Assembly: GCA_009774615.1 (NCBI GenBank)
Contig: VSOC01000050.1
Location: forward strand, 1 to 13,805
Origin: Lachnospiraceae bacterium
Lineage (GTDB): Bacteria > Bacillota > Clostridia > Lachnospirales > Lachnospiraceae
Reading direction: 5' to 3'
Length of the DNA: 13,805 nt
Made by a program: the position numbers and the translations under genes. This document shows positions 6,444-13,805 of this stretch, piece by piece. Below the pieces are notes generated by a model. That model did no database searches and was not told the DNA's origin. It saw only the letters and a list, made by a program, of their open reading frames with translations. Every line of letters begins with the position of its first letter. The stretch's first letter is position 1.

Positions 6444-8533
6444 TGAAAAAAATAGCCGCAGGGCTTTTGGGATTTTTGCTGAGTACCTTGCTCTTGGGAT
6501 TTGGGGGAAGTATTCTGCTGTTTCGGTTTCTGCCCGCATCGCTGGGGATGTATGAAGGGGAGATTGTGGATTACAGCCTTTTATTTTACGGGAAAACCTA
6601 TCTTTTGGGTGCAGCCGTTACGGTTCTTTTGGTTTTAATTTATCTGCTGTTTGCCCGTCCTTCGGCTGCCCGCGCAAAAAAGCTGATGAAGTCCAAGGCG
6701 GAAAATTTTGAAAGCAATCTGGAAAATTCCCGGTTTATGACGGAAAAGGAAAGGGATTTTAATTTCGATCCCTACCAGTTTACGAAACTGTCCGAATCAA
6801 AAAAGGACGGTATTCCCGTGTATGCCAACTTTAATAAAAAGCGAAAAGAACTGGATGTAAACCTTGCCTCGCCCATGCACGGACTGATTATCGGTGCGAC
6901 GGGAAGCGGCAAGACAACCACCTTTATCAACCCGATGATTCAAATCCTTGCCCGTTCCGGTGCGGGTTCTTCCATGATCTGCACAGATCCCAAGGGGGAG
7001 CTTTTTCAGCTGCACAGCGGATTATTAAAGGAACGGGGCTATAAGGTTATGGTTTTGGATCTGCGCGATCCCTACAGCTCCTTCCGCTGGAATCCGCTCA
7101 CGGATTTATATGAACGGTATCAGCAGTATCTTTCCACCGGGGAGGAAATCTATATCCGCACGGATTCGGCAGCGGAAAGCGGCCTGGAATTGCTTAACCC
7201 TGTGGAAAATTACGGTGAGGAGTGGTACGAGTACGAGGGAAAGGCTTATGCCGTGCGCCGCGAACTTCTGGCAAAGATAAAAATCGCAAGGCAGAAGATT
7301 TTTGACGAGGTGTATGAGGATTTAAACGACTTAATCAGCGTTATCTGCCCGGTGGAATCCCAGGACGACCCGGTGTGGGAGAAGGGTGCACGTTCCCTGA
7401 TTATGGCGGTGTGTCTGGCGATGATGGAGGACAGCGAATTTCCTGAACTGGAGATGACGAAGGAGAGGTTTTGCTTTTATAACATCAATAAAGCCATCGG
7501 CAATTCAGATAATGACTACGAAGCCCTGCGGAATTTCTTTAAGGGTAGATCGCCCGTATCGAAGGCGGTGGGCCTGTCCAAGCAGGTATTGTCGGCGGCG
7601 GAAAGCACGATGGCAAGCTATATGTCCATCGCTTTTGATAAGCTTTCCATGTTTAACGACGAGGGGCTTTGCTCCCTGACCTCGGCGACCGATATCGACC
7701 CGGTGCAGTTTGCCATGGAGCCGACCGCGCTTTTTCTGAAGATACCGGACGAGAAGGATACCCGGCACGCACTGGCGGCGGTATTTATTCTTTGTATCTA
7801 TAAGGCGCTGATTAAGGTGGCATCCTCCCGCGAGGACTTAAGCCTTCCGCGGAATGTTTATTTTATCCTGGATGAGTTTGGAAATATGCCCAAGATCGAT
7901 AAGTTTGACAAGATGATCACCGTGGGACGCTCAAGAAAAATCTGGTTTAATATGGTGGTGCAGTCCTATGCCCAGTTAGATAATGTCTATGGGGATAAGG
8001 TGTCGAACATTATCAAGAGCAATTGCGGGATGAAGATGTTTATTGGCTCAAATGATATCGAAACCTGTGAGGAGTTTTCCAAACTCTGCGGTAATATGAC
8101 GGTTTCCACGTCAAGCATTTCCTCCTCGACGGGCGATAAGCAGGGAAATATCAATGTTTCCAGCCAGCTCCAGACCCGACCGCTGATTTATCCTTCTGAA
8201 CTGCAGAAGCTGAATAATAAGACGGACACGGGCAATGCCATTATCGTTACCTTCGGCAATTACCCGCTGAAAACCAAATTTACGCCAAGCTACCGCTGTC
8301 CGCTGTACCAGATGGGGACGATGGATTTATCTGAGGTGCGGATGAACGCCTTCTTCGGCGATGAGATTTATTATGATCTGGAAGAGCGAAATTACATTAT
8401 CGCTTCGATGGAGGAAGCGGAGTCCGGGGCGCAGGAAGAGGAAGAGCCGGGGGTGTATGGGCAGGAAACCGGAGATAACGAAGTACAGGAAGAAGAAATG
8501 ATGGAACAGGAACTACAGGAGGAGGGCGCATGA
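6440..8533 (+). CDS. virD4: VirD4/TraG-family type IV coupling ATPase
   Basis: The 697-aa product has two N-terminal membrane segments (about 5-30 and 52-72), then a cytosolic motor. The Walker A motif is GATGSGKT (152-159), the family segment CTDPKGELF follows at about 181-189, and the Walker B motif ends in LDEFGN with D478 and E479. VVQSYAQLDNVYG after it corresponds to the conserved glutamine-containing motif. Coupling proteins dock relaxase-DNA or protein substrates at the inner face of the membrane and feed them to the type IV channel. The last roughly 35 residues are strongly acidic (many EEE/QEEE runs), an unusual tail that could contact substrates or the channel. Start: ATG at 6440 has GGAGG 7 nt upstream and overlaps the CPBP stop; ATG at 6443 is an alternative. 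The gene ends in an ATGA overlap with the surface-protein gene. Confidence 0.93.
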   Translation: MMKKIAAGLLGFLLSTLLLGFGGSILLFRFLPASLGMYEGEIVDYSLLFYGKTYLLGAAVTVLLVLIYLLFARPSAARAKKLMKSKAENFESNLENSRFMTEKERDFNFDPYQFTKLSESKKDGIPVYANFNKKRKELDVNLASPMHGLIIGATGSGKTTTFINPMIQILARSGAGSSMICTDPKGELFQLHSGLLKERGYKVMVLDLRDPYSSFRWNPLTDLYERYQQYLSTGEEIYIRTDSAAESGLELLNPVENYGEEWYEYEGKAYAVRRELLAKIKIARQKIFDEVYEDLNDLISVICPVESQDDPVWEKGARSLIMAVCLAMMEDSEFPELEMTKERFCFYNINKAIGNSDNDYEALRNFFKGRSPVSKAVGLSKQVLSAAESTMASYMSIAFDKLSMFNDEGLCSLTSATDIDPVQFAMEPTALFLKIPDEKDTRHALAAVFILCIYKALIKVASSREDLSLPRNVYFILDEFGNMPKIDKFDKMITVGRSRKIWFNMVVQSYAQLDNVYGDKVSNIIKSNCGMKMFIGSNDIETCEEFSKLCGNMTVSTSSISSSTGDKQGNINVSSQLQTRPLIYPSELQKLNNKTDTGNAIIVTFGNYPLKTKFTPSYRCPLYQMGTMDLSEVRMNAFFGDEIYYDLEERNYIIASMEEAESGAQEEEEPGVYGQETGDNEVQEEEMMEQELQEEGA

Positions 8534-10386
8534 AAAGAAGAAGGAAGGGCATAACTCCTCTGAAGAGCATTAGGGGCTGGATAAAAGTATCCGTTCTGGC
8601 GGCGGTTCTGACGATGCAGACAGCCCTTGGGGGAATGGTAAGCCATGCGGTGGTGTATGTCTATGAGGACGACGGGGAAGGGGATGCCTGGCTTCCGTTT
8701 GGTCAAAACAGTACGTCGGGAAACAGCACAGGAAGCAGCAGTACAGGCCGAAGCACAGGAGGTACTGGCACGAGCCGAAGTACAGAAAGCACCGGTACAG
8801 GATACCGAAGTACAAGGGATGTGGAGATTGGGCCAAACAGCGGGACGGACGGCTGGGATGAGATAGAAACCAACAGTGTTATCCTGGATGAGCCTTTAGT
8901 GAATCAGGTTACGCTGAAGGAACAGTATCACGAGGATTACCGGGTGTATGAGGAATCCATAGCGGATGTGTTTTTCTTCTATTCTAATGTGGGCAACGGC
9001 GGGATCACCCATGAGAGCGTTTTTTTGGATATTCCGCAGAATTTAAGCTATACCATCGAAATGAACGGTGTCCCCTGGGACTACATACCCGGTCAGCCAA
9101 TCAGCGATTATGGAACCTATGTGGTTCGGCTGACAGGAATTGAGGATGAAAATGTACCGCTTTACGAGCAGAAGGAATATCAGGCGGTGTTCCGTTTCCG
9201 CATTCAGCAAAAGCCGCCCAAGGAAACGGAGGAAAGCCGGGAGGTGGCTGTGGAAGCCGGAGCGCCTGCGGGGATGGAATGGCAGTCCTATACCTATGAC
9301 GGAAGGCCGTTAGAGGAGGAATCCGAAGAAGGGCAGGATGTTTTCCGGGTTAGCGGGGCAGCAAATGGTCAGAGTGAAGAATCAAAAGAGGAATCGGGGG
9401 AGAGTTTAGAAGATAATACGGTAGCTTCCGGCAGCCGGGAAGGTCTGGAAGAAAACGAAGAAGGCTTGGCAGGAAATGAAGAAGGTCTGGCAGGAAATGA
9501 AGAGAGCCTGGGGAATGAAGAACTGGCAGAGGGAGCACAGGATGGAAATGATAGCCAGGAGGGCAGGAATGAGGAATCCGGCGAAGGCGGCAAAGCAGAG
9601 CCAGGAAGCATAAATAACGGCTTTATTTCCCGTACGCAGGATTATGATGCCGCTTCAAAACGTTATCATGTTACCTTTTCCGACGGGCTGGAACTGGTTT
9701 CCAATGTCCCGGAGGGCTATATCGGATCGGATGCCGTGGAGGTAAGTGTTTCTCCTGCCGGCAGGGAAAGCCTGGTGCTTTACCGCGATGATGAGCCGAT
9801 CGATTATGTCCATGGCGACAGCCTTACCGAGCCGGGGCATTACCGCCTGGAAGTGAACGGGCAGCCGTGGTCGTGCACCATCGCTTCCTATCTAAAGGAA
9901 GCCAGTGTATTTGCAGCCCCTGCGGGTCTGCGTTTTACCTCTGCTGTGCTGAACGGAGAGCCTTTGGAACTTTCCTCCGACCGCTATGTATGGCTGGAGG
10001 AGGACGGCGCTTATCAGTTTGTGCTGGAGGGAGAAAACGGTGCAGTGCTCCATACCGGTCTGGCAAAGGACAGCGAGCCGCCGCAGGTTGAGGTAAAGCT
10101 AAAGGGCGGGAACGCAACGATTCAGTATTTATCGGACGATATTGAAGAAATCCTTCTGGAAAGGGATGGGGAAGCCGTCGAAGGCTTTTCCGGTTATTCG
10201 GTCAGCCAGCCGGGCAGCTACCGTCTTGTGGTCAGGGATAAGGCGGGCAATGAAGCAGAAGCTAAGTTTTCCTTAAGCTACCGGGTCAACCGGTACGGTA
10301 TCATTGCCGTTGTGCTGCTTATCCTGCTGGCTGCGGGAGGTGTTGCTTTTGTGGTTCATACGAAACGTTCGGTGAGGATACGCTAG
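8530..10386 (+). CDS. Secreted, membrane-anchored modular surface protein of the T4SS locus
   Basis: I do not recognise a named family. The 618-aa protein has a basic start and signal peptide (about 1-40, likely cut after SHA), then a Ser/Thr/Gly linker (59-95). Residues 150-265 form a beta-rich region. An acidic Glu/Gly/Asn linker with heptad repeats follows (about 282-358), then a second beta-rich region (about 370-585). A transmembrane helix (591-609) and a basic tail KRSVRIR end the protein. This implies an extracellular body with a short cytosolic C-terminus. The beta regions are duplicated: residues 151-265 and 390-483 share the pattern SNV...G, NGxP or DDEPxDY, GxYxxxL, and APAG...GxPLE. 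A last module (541-573) ends GSYRLVVRDKAGN, like bacterial Ig-fold repeats. Position between the coupling ATPase and VirB6-like proteins suggests an outward-facing channel or adhesion component. The start overlaps the VirD4 stop. Confidence 0.82.
   Translation: MKRRRKGITPLKSIRGWIKVSVLAAVLTMQTALGGMVSHAVVYVYEDDGEGDAWLPFGQNSTSGNSTGSSSTGRSTGGTGTSRSTESTGTGYRSTRDVEIGPNSGTDGWDEIETNSVILDEPLVNQVTLKEQYHEDYRVYEESIADVFFFYSNVGNGGITHESVFLDIPQNLSYTIEMNGVPWDYIPGQPISDYGTYVVRLTGIEDENVPLYEQKEYQAVFRFRIQQKPPKETEESREVAVEAGAPAGMEWQSYTYDGRPLEEESEEGQDVFRVSGAANGQSEESKEESGESLEDNTVASGSREGLEENEEGLAGNEEGLAGNEESLGNEELAEGAQDGNDSQEGRNEESGEGGKAEPGSINNGFISRTQDYDAASKRYHVTFSDGLELVSNVPEGYIGSDAVEVSVSPAGRESLVLYRDDEPIDYVHGDSLTEPGHYRLEVNGQPWSCTIASYLKEASVFAAPAGLRFTSAVLNGEPLELSSDRYVWLEEDGAYQFVLEGENGAVLHTGLAKDSEPPQVEVKLKGGNATIQYLSDDIEEILLERDGEAVEGFSGYSVSQPGSYRLVVRDKAGNEAEAKFSLSYRVNRYGIIAVVLLILLAAGGVAFVVHTKRSVRIR
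9442..9522 (+). repeat. 21-bp tandem repeats in the surface-protein linker
   Basis: Three 21-bp units (9442-9462, 9463-9483, 9484-9504) and a shortened 18-bp fourth unit encode 7-residue repeats of the form GLAGNEE, making an acidic, probably extended stalk. Frame-preserving length variation between strains would be expected. Confidence 0.85.
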
Positions 10387-10440
10387 GGCGTGTTTGAAAA
10401 TGCATTCCCGTCATCTGCACGCCCAGATCCGTTCGGTGAG
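10366..10440. repeat. 11-bp direct repeats flanking a GGGCGTG/CACGCCC inverted repeat
   Basis: CGTTCGGTGAG occurs at 10366-10376, inside the end of the surface-protein gene, and again at 10430-10440. Between them GGGCGTG (10386-10392, starting in the stop codon) pairs perfectly with CACGCCC (10418-10424) across a 25-nt loop. It could be a small mobile or dispersed repeat, or an RNA hairpin that adjusts expression between the two genes. There is no T tract after it, so it is not a standard terminator. Confidence 0.5.
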
Positions 10441-10469
10441 AATCATGTTAGAAGAAGGGAGGTAGATTC

Positions 10470-11855
10470 ATGGAACTTGTGGCGGGTGTCAGCTTTGTCG
10501 AGCTGCTCAGTACGGTGTTCAGCACCCTTTTTTCCCAGGTGCTTGCGCCTATTCTTACCAAAATCCTGCACATGTACATCGAATATGTCCTCACGATTTT
10601 TTGGGCATTTTGGAGCGAGTGGCTTCTTGGGCTATTTATCGCCCTGTGTTCGTTGGTGGATTTTGCGGAGAATATCTTTAATATTTTTGCCGGAATCAGT
10701 CCGGTGTACGTGAATGAGCAGAAAACCTACCTTCTGGATGCCTTTTTTCAGATGGAAAAGGTGTCTGCCGCATTCACCTCTATCACGGTGATGGCGGTGG
10801 CCATTTCCTTTATCTTTACCATATTTAAAACGGCAAAATCCATCTCGGATATGGCGATGGAGGATAGAAACCCAATCAGCAAGGTGCTTGCAAACGGGAT
10901 GAAGGCGGCAGTTACTTTTATGCTGATTCCCTTTCTCTGCATTGCCATGCTGCAGCTTTCCTCCATTGTAACCAGCCAGGCGGTGGCGGCGTTTGCTGCC
11001 GGGCAGGGCGGAAGCTCTTCTGTCGGATGCATTATCTTTTTATCTGCCAGTATGGATGCCGATAAGGAAACCTCATCACCAAGAAATATTTTGGATCTGT
11101 CATCTCCACAGGCGCAGGGGGGAAGTACACACACGCTGACGGATGGCGTGCGCCTTTCTTATCTGGAGGGGAAGAAGGATTACCATAAGCTTTCGGTCGT
11201 AAAAAAGGATTTTTATGCGAGCAATTTTAATTATGTCGAGGGCTTTGTCAGTGCCGTCCTTCTTCTGCTGATTTTACTGGGCGCGGTGATGGTCTTTATC
11301 CGCAGAATATTTGAACTTTTGCTTTTATATCTGGTATCGCCGTTTTTTGTTTCCACGATCCCCTTAGACGACGGGGTGATGTTTAAAAAATGGCGGGAGC
11401 TGTTTATCGCCAAGTTTTTTTCAGGTTTTGGCATTATCTTTTCCATGCGTTTTTACCTGTTAATTATTCCTGCCATAGCAAACAGTAATCTCTGTCTTTA
11501 TGCTGCCAAGCTGCCCAATGCGGCGGTGATTAACAGCGTGCTGAAGATGTTTTTGATTATCGGCGGGGCATGGGCGGTGTATAAGAGCCAGCATTTGATT
11601 ATGCAGATCTTAAACCCGGAGGCAGCTTCTGCGGACGAACAGGCCAGTGCACTGATGAAGGGAATTATCGTCGGATCGGCTTCGACCGCCGCCAGTATGG
11701 CGATGTCTGCGGCAAGCGGCGGGGCAACCACGGCGATGGGTGCGCTGGGAGGGGGAGGAAATCCTCTTGGTATGCTGGGGTCAGCGCTTAAGGACAGCGG
11801 AGGTTCAAAAGGTTCGGGCGATGACGATAAGCAGAAATACACAGGAAAGAGGTAA
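10470..11855 (+). CDS. VirB6/TrbL-like polytopic inner-membrane channel protein, copy 1
   Basis: The 461-aa protein has an amphipathic N-terminus (about 8-34) and hydrophobic segments at about 37-62, 98-118, 147-168, 256-277, 281-297, 322-337 and 355-371. A large hydrophilic stretch (about 195-250) lies between two of them. The C-terminal 75 residues are Gly/Ala/Ser-rich and then charged, probably disordered in the cytosol. This layout fits VirB6/TrbL proteins, which line the inner-membrane translocation path of type IV systems. The family call rests on topology and context, not a diagnostic motif. It is clearly paralogous to the next gene: both carry PISKVL/PVSKVL, SPFFV or SPYFV followed by IPLDDG, WRE, and GGAWAVYKS. 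The start ATG is preceded by GGGAGG with 7 nt spacing. The gene lies 83 bp after the surface-protein gene. Confidence 0.82.
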   Translation: MELVAGVSFVELLSTVFSTLFSQVLAPILTKILHMYIEYVLTIFWAFWSEWLLGLFIALCSLVDFAENIFNIFAGISPVYVNEQKTYLLDAFFQMEKVSAAFTSITVMAVAISFIFTIFKTAKSISDMAMEDRNPISKVLANGMKAAVTFMLIPFLCIAMLQLSSIVTSQAVAAFAAGQGGSSSVGCIIFLSASMDADKETSSPRNILDLSSPQAQGGSTHTLTDGVRLSYLEGKKDYHKLSVVKKDFYASNFNYVEGFVSAVLLLLILLGAVMVFIRRIFELLLLYLVSPFFVSTIPLDDGVMFKKWRELFIAKFFSGFGIIFSMRFYLLIIPAIANSNLCLYAAKLPNAAVINSVLKMFLIIGGAWAVYKSQHLIMQILNPEAASADEQASALMKGIIVGSASTAASMAMSAASGGATTAMGALGGGGNPLGMLGSALKDSGGSKGSGDDDKQKYTGKR

Positions 11856-11894
11856 TAAAACCGGAAGGCTTAACCGGTGCAGGGAGGTGAAATA

Positions 11895-13805
11895 TTGGAA
11901 TATGCATATTTGGGATTGTTCCAGAAGGTATTTGAATGGGTGTTAAGCAAGATCCTAGATCCGGTGATCCGCTTTGTGTCCAATCTTCTGACCACCGTAT
12001 TATCCTGGCTTTTTGAGGAGGTTTTAGCGCCGATTCTTTTCCCGGTGTTAAAGGATGCGTTACAGTTTTTTGTCGATCTGTGGATGCTGATCTACAGCCG
12101 GTTTATTTACTTACTATTCAGCGGAATTTTAAAGCTGATTGACTATCTGGAAAAGGCTTTCGATGTCTTTATCGGTCTGGAAGATGTCACCTACACGGTG
12201 GAGGGTCATGAGATTTCGGGGACGCTGGTGGAGGTTTTAATGCAGCAGAAGGCGGTCAGTACGGCGTTTTGGGCGCTGACGCTGGGGGCGCTCGGCCTGT
12301 CGCTTTTGCTCACCATCTATGCGACAGCCAGGTCTGCCTTTGACCTGGATTTTGAGAACAAGCGCCCGGTTTCTAAGGTGCTGGCGGCGATGATGAAAAC
12401 ATTTATCCAGTTTTTTACCGTGCCGTTTTTTGTCTTTTTTCTGTTAAAGCTTTCCGCAGTTATTTTAAAGGGAATCACCGGCGTCCTGGGCTTTGGCGGG
12501 GAAACGACGCTTGGGAGAATCGTTTTTGTCATTGCCTCCCTGGATGCATCGAGAACCGAGGGCTATAATATCTCAAATCCGGGGAAGGGAATCAAAATTG
12601 GCGTTACCGACGCGGAGCGTGCGCCTTTTTACAATATTAGCGGAACGGGCTTAAAGGACTATGGGAGATTAATGGATGTGGATGAAGCCTTTTACCTGCA
12701 GGATTTTGATTATCTGATAGGGTTTATCGCGGCAATTTTTCTTCTGTTTACCATCGGCATCTGCCTGATTATCTTTGTGCAGAGGGTGTTTGAAATCTGC
12801 CTGTTATACCTGGCATCCCCTTATTTTGTCTGTATGATTCCCTTAGACGACGGGGAAAAATTCTCCCGGTGGAGGGAGATGTTTGTCGGCAAATGCTTTA
12901 CCGGCTTTGGTTCGGTGGTCGGGATGCGCCTGTTTTTGATGATCTGTCCCATAATTATGGGGAACGACATCACCTTCGGCAATGAAGCCAGCCCGGAAAT
13001 GACCTATATGATAAAGCTGTTTTTTATCGCCGGAGGCGCATGGGCCGTCTATAAATCCGGCCCGATGATTACTTCCTTAATCAGCAGCCAGGCGGGTTCG
13101 TCCGAGGCCAGCACCGCGGCAACGGTCGGCGGTATGCTCTATGCCTACACTGCAGGAAAAATGATCTCCAAGGGTCAGCAGCTTCTTCGCTCGCCGCTTG
13201 GAGGAACGACAAGGGAAAAGCAGGATAAAGAAGGCCAGGGCGGGAAAAACGATCAAAAGGGCAAGTTTGACGGAAAAGGAAGGAAGAATCCTGCGGCTTC
13301 CCGGGGGATTCCGGGGCGGGCAGGAGCGGGAGGCTGGCGTCCGGGCTATGCAGGTTATGGGATGTCTGGTTACGGTCGCCCGGGCTATCCGGGTTATGGT
13401 CGTGCAGGTTACGGGATGTCCGGTTACGGTCGCCCGGGCTATCCGGGTTATGGTCGTGCAGGTTACGGAATGCCTGGTTACGGTCGTCCCGGCTATCCGG
13501 GTCTGGGCCGTCCGGGCTATGGTCGTCCGGGTGCATGGCCTAATCCAAGGCCGGGACAGGGAAGACCAGGAGCAGTACCGGCAAAGCCGGGGGCAGCATC
13601 CGATCCGTGGGAGAGCCAGGCAAGTTCCGGCGGCACATCCTCAAAGATTGCAGAGGAGAAGAAAGCAGCCGCTTCAGCCGCCAGGGCAGGAAGGGCAAGA
13701 GCCTTATCGGCTCCTCCGGCACCGGGAAGAGGGCTTGTCCGACCGCAGGCTGGAATGCAGCGGCCGGGAGCACAGAGGGCACCATACAGACCGGGAATGC
13801 AGAGG
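11895..13805 (+). CDS. VirB6/TrbL-like polytopic membrane protein, copy 2, with Gly/Pro/Tyr/Arg repeat tail (partial)
   Basis: An open frame of 637 codons runs from a TTG start off the right edge; no stop is reached. The TTG has a near-perfect AGGGAGGTGA at 11881-11890, and the first in-frame ATG (12084) would remove the N-terminal segment shared in layout with the paralogue. Residues 1-395 repeat the architecture of the preceding protein: VSTAFWALTL, KRPVSKVL, SPYFVCMIPLDDG (308-320), WREMF, and GGAWAVYKS (380-388). The charged linker (about 430-470) leads into a long tail of Gly, Pro, Tyr and Arg containing three 18-residue repeats (486-539), then Pro/Arg/Gln-rich sequence to the edge. Copy 1 lacks such a tail. 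The membrane part should sit in the translocation channel with the tail probably cytosolic; what the tail binds is unknown. Confidence 0.85.
   Translation, partial: MEYAYLGLFQKVFEWVLSKILDPVIRFVSNLLTTVLSWLFEEVLAPILFPVLKDALQFFVDLWMLIYSRFIYLLFSGILKLIDYLEKAFDVFIGLEDVTYTVEGHEISGTLVEVLMQQKAVSTAFWALTLGALGLSLLLTIYATARSAFDLDFENKRPVSKVLAAMMKTFIQFFTVPFFVFFLLKLSAVILKGITGVLGFGGETTLGRIVFVIASLDASRTEGYNISNPGKGIKIGVTDAERAPFYNISGTGLKDYGRLMDVDEAFYLQDFDYLIGFIAAIFLLFTIGICLIIFVQRVFEICLLYLASPYFVCMIPLDDGEKFSRWREMFVGKCFTGFGSVVGMRLFLMICPIIMGNDITFGNEASPEMTYMIKLFFIAGGAWAVYKSGPMITSLISSQAGSSEASTAATVGGMLYAYTAGKMISKGQQLLRSPLGGTTREKQDKEGQGGKNDQKGKFDGKGRKNPAASRGIPGRAGAGGWRPGYAGYGMSGYGRPGYPGYGRAGYGMSGYGRPGYPGYGRAGYGMPGYGRPGYPGLGRPGYGRPGAWPNPRPGQGRPGAVPAKPGAASDPWESQASSGGTSSKIAEEKKAAASAARAGRARALSAPPAPGRGLVRPQAGMQRPGAQRAPYRPGMQR
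13350..13511 (+). repeat. Three 54-bp tandem repeats encoding GYGRPGYPGYGR-type units
   Basis: Units at 13350-13403, 13404-13457 and 13458-13511 have an exact 54-bp (18-codon) period in the frame of the copy 2 gene. The first two encode identical peptides, and the third differs by two residues (S to P, Y to L). A degenerate partial unit follows. There are no unique spacers, so it is not a CRISPR array. Confidence 0.92.

Noticed and set aside
1824..10408. 13-bp word AAATGCATTCCCG shared by the kinase 3' end (near 1824) and the element near 10397
   Set aside because: One match of this length is about what chance predicts in a window this size, and the flanks do not match.
10390..10713. 107-aa open frame on the plus strand
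   Set aside because: It lies mostly in another frame of the well-supported VirB6-like gene starting at 10470, has no good ribosome binding site and no recognisable domain.
11858..11877. ACCGG/CCGGT hairpin between the two channel genes
   Set aside because: The stem is only about 5 bp with no T tract, and it abuts a strong ribosome binding site, so neither terminator nor clear regulatory role can be supported.
13350..13511. CRISPR-like regularly spaced repeats
   Set aside because: Units are directly adjacent with no variable spacers and lie in frame within a long coding sequence.
13081..13785. Two minus-strand open frames with His/Pro/Asp-rich repeats
   Set aside because: They are the antisense reading of the Gly/Pro/Tyr/Arg tail; their repeats mirror the 54-bp coding repeats.
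6440..13805. Complete integrative conjugative element
   Set aside because: Coupling protein and channel genes are present, but no relaxase, VirB4 ATPase, integrase, att site or oriT is visible in the window.

Overview
This window reads as low-to-mid GC Firmicute DNA, most likely class Clostridia and plausibly a Lachnospiraceae-like gut bacterium. The assignment rests on strong GGAGG-type ribosome binding sites, an AgrC/AgrA-type two-component pair, RsbW/RsbV-type partner-switching proteins, a DUF1292 protein, a RelQ-type alarmone synthetase and a Gram-positive-style conjugation module. It is inferred from gene content and style only.

Left region (1-4236): a signalling block. A plus-strand gene encodes a response-regulator receiver domain fused through a coiled coil to a RelQ-type (p)ppGpp synthetase. 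It is followed by a short, divergent cis-prenyltransferase (UppS-family) gene. Convergent to these, on the minus strand, lie a LytTR response regulator and an AgrC-like histidine kinase, transcribed in that order. The kinase gene and the UppS-like gene overlap by 4 bp at their 3' ends. No AgrB/AgrD-like peptide system is present in the window.

Middle (4096-5570): two good sigma-A-type promoters diverge, one for the LytTR regulator and one for a plus-strand run. That run begins with an RsbW-like anti-sigma kinase, a very acidic DUF1292 protein with a repeat tail, and an RsbV-like STAS anti-anti-sigma factor. A 22-bp imperfect palindrome sits over the STAS stop codon, just before the next gene.

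Right region (5613-13805, running off the edge): a CPBP membrane protease gene is joined by an ATGA overlap to a VirD4/TraG coupling ATPase. Another ATGA overlap leads to a secreted, membrane-anchored surface protein built from internally duplicated beta-rich modules. Then come two paralogous polytopic membrane proteins resembling VirB6/TrbL. The second starts at TTG, is incomplete at the window edge, and ends in a long Gly/Pro/Tyr/Arg tail containing three 54-bp repeats. This is part of a type IV secretion (conjugation-type) locus. No relaxase, VirB4 ATPase, integrase or att site is visible, so whether it is an integrative conjugative element cannot be settled here.

From 4237 to the right edge all genes lie on one strand with short gaps or overlaps. 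Transcription could therefore run from partner-switch regulators into secretion genes. The most unusual items are the receiver-alarmone synthetase fusion, the partner-switch and protease genes abutting the T4SS genes, and the repeat-rich tails in successive genes.
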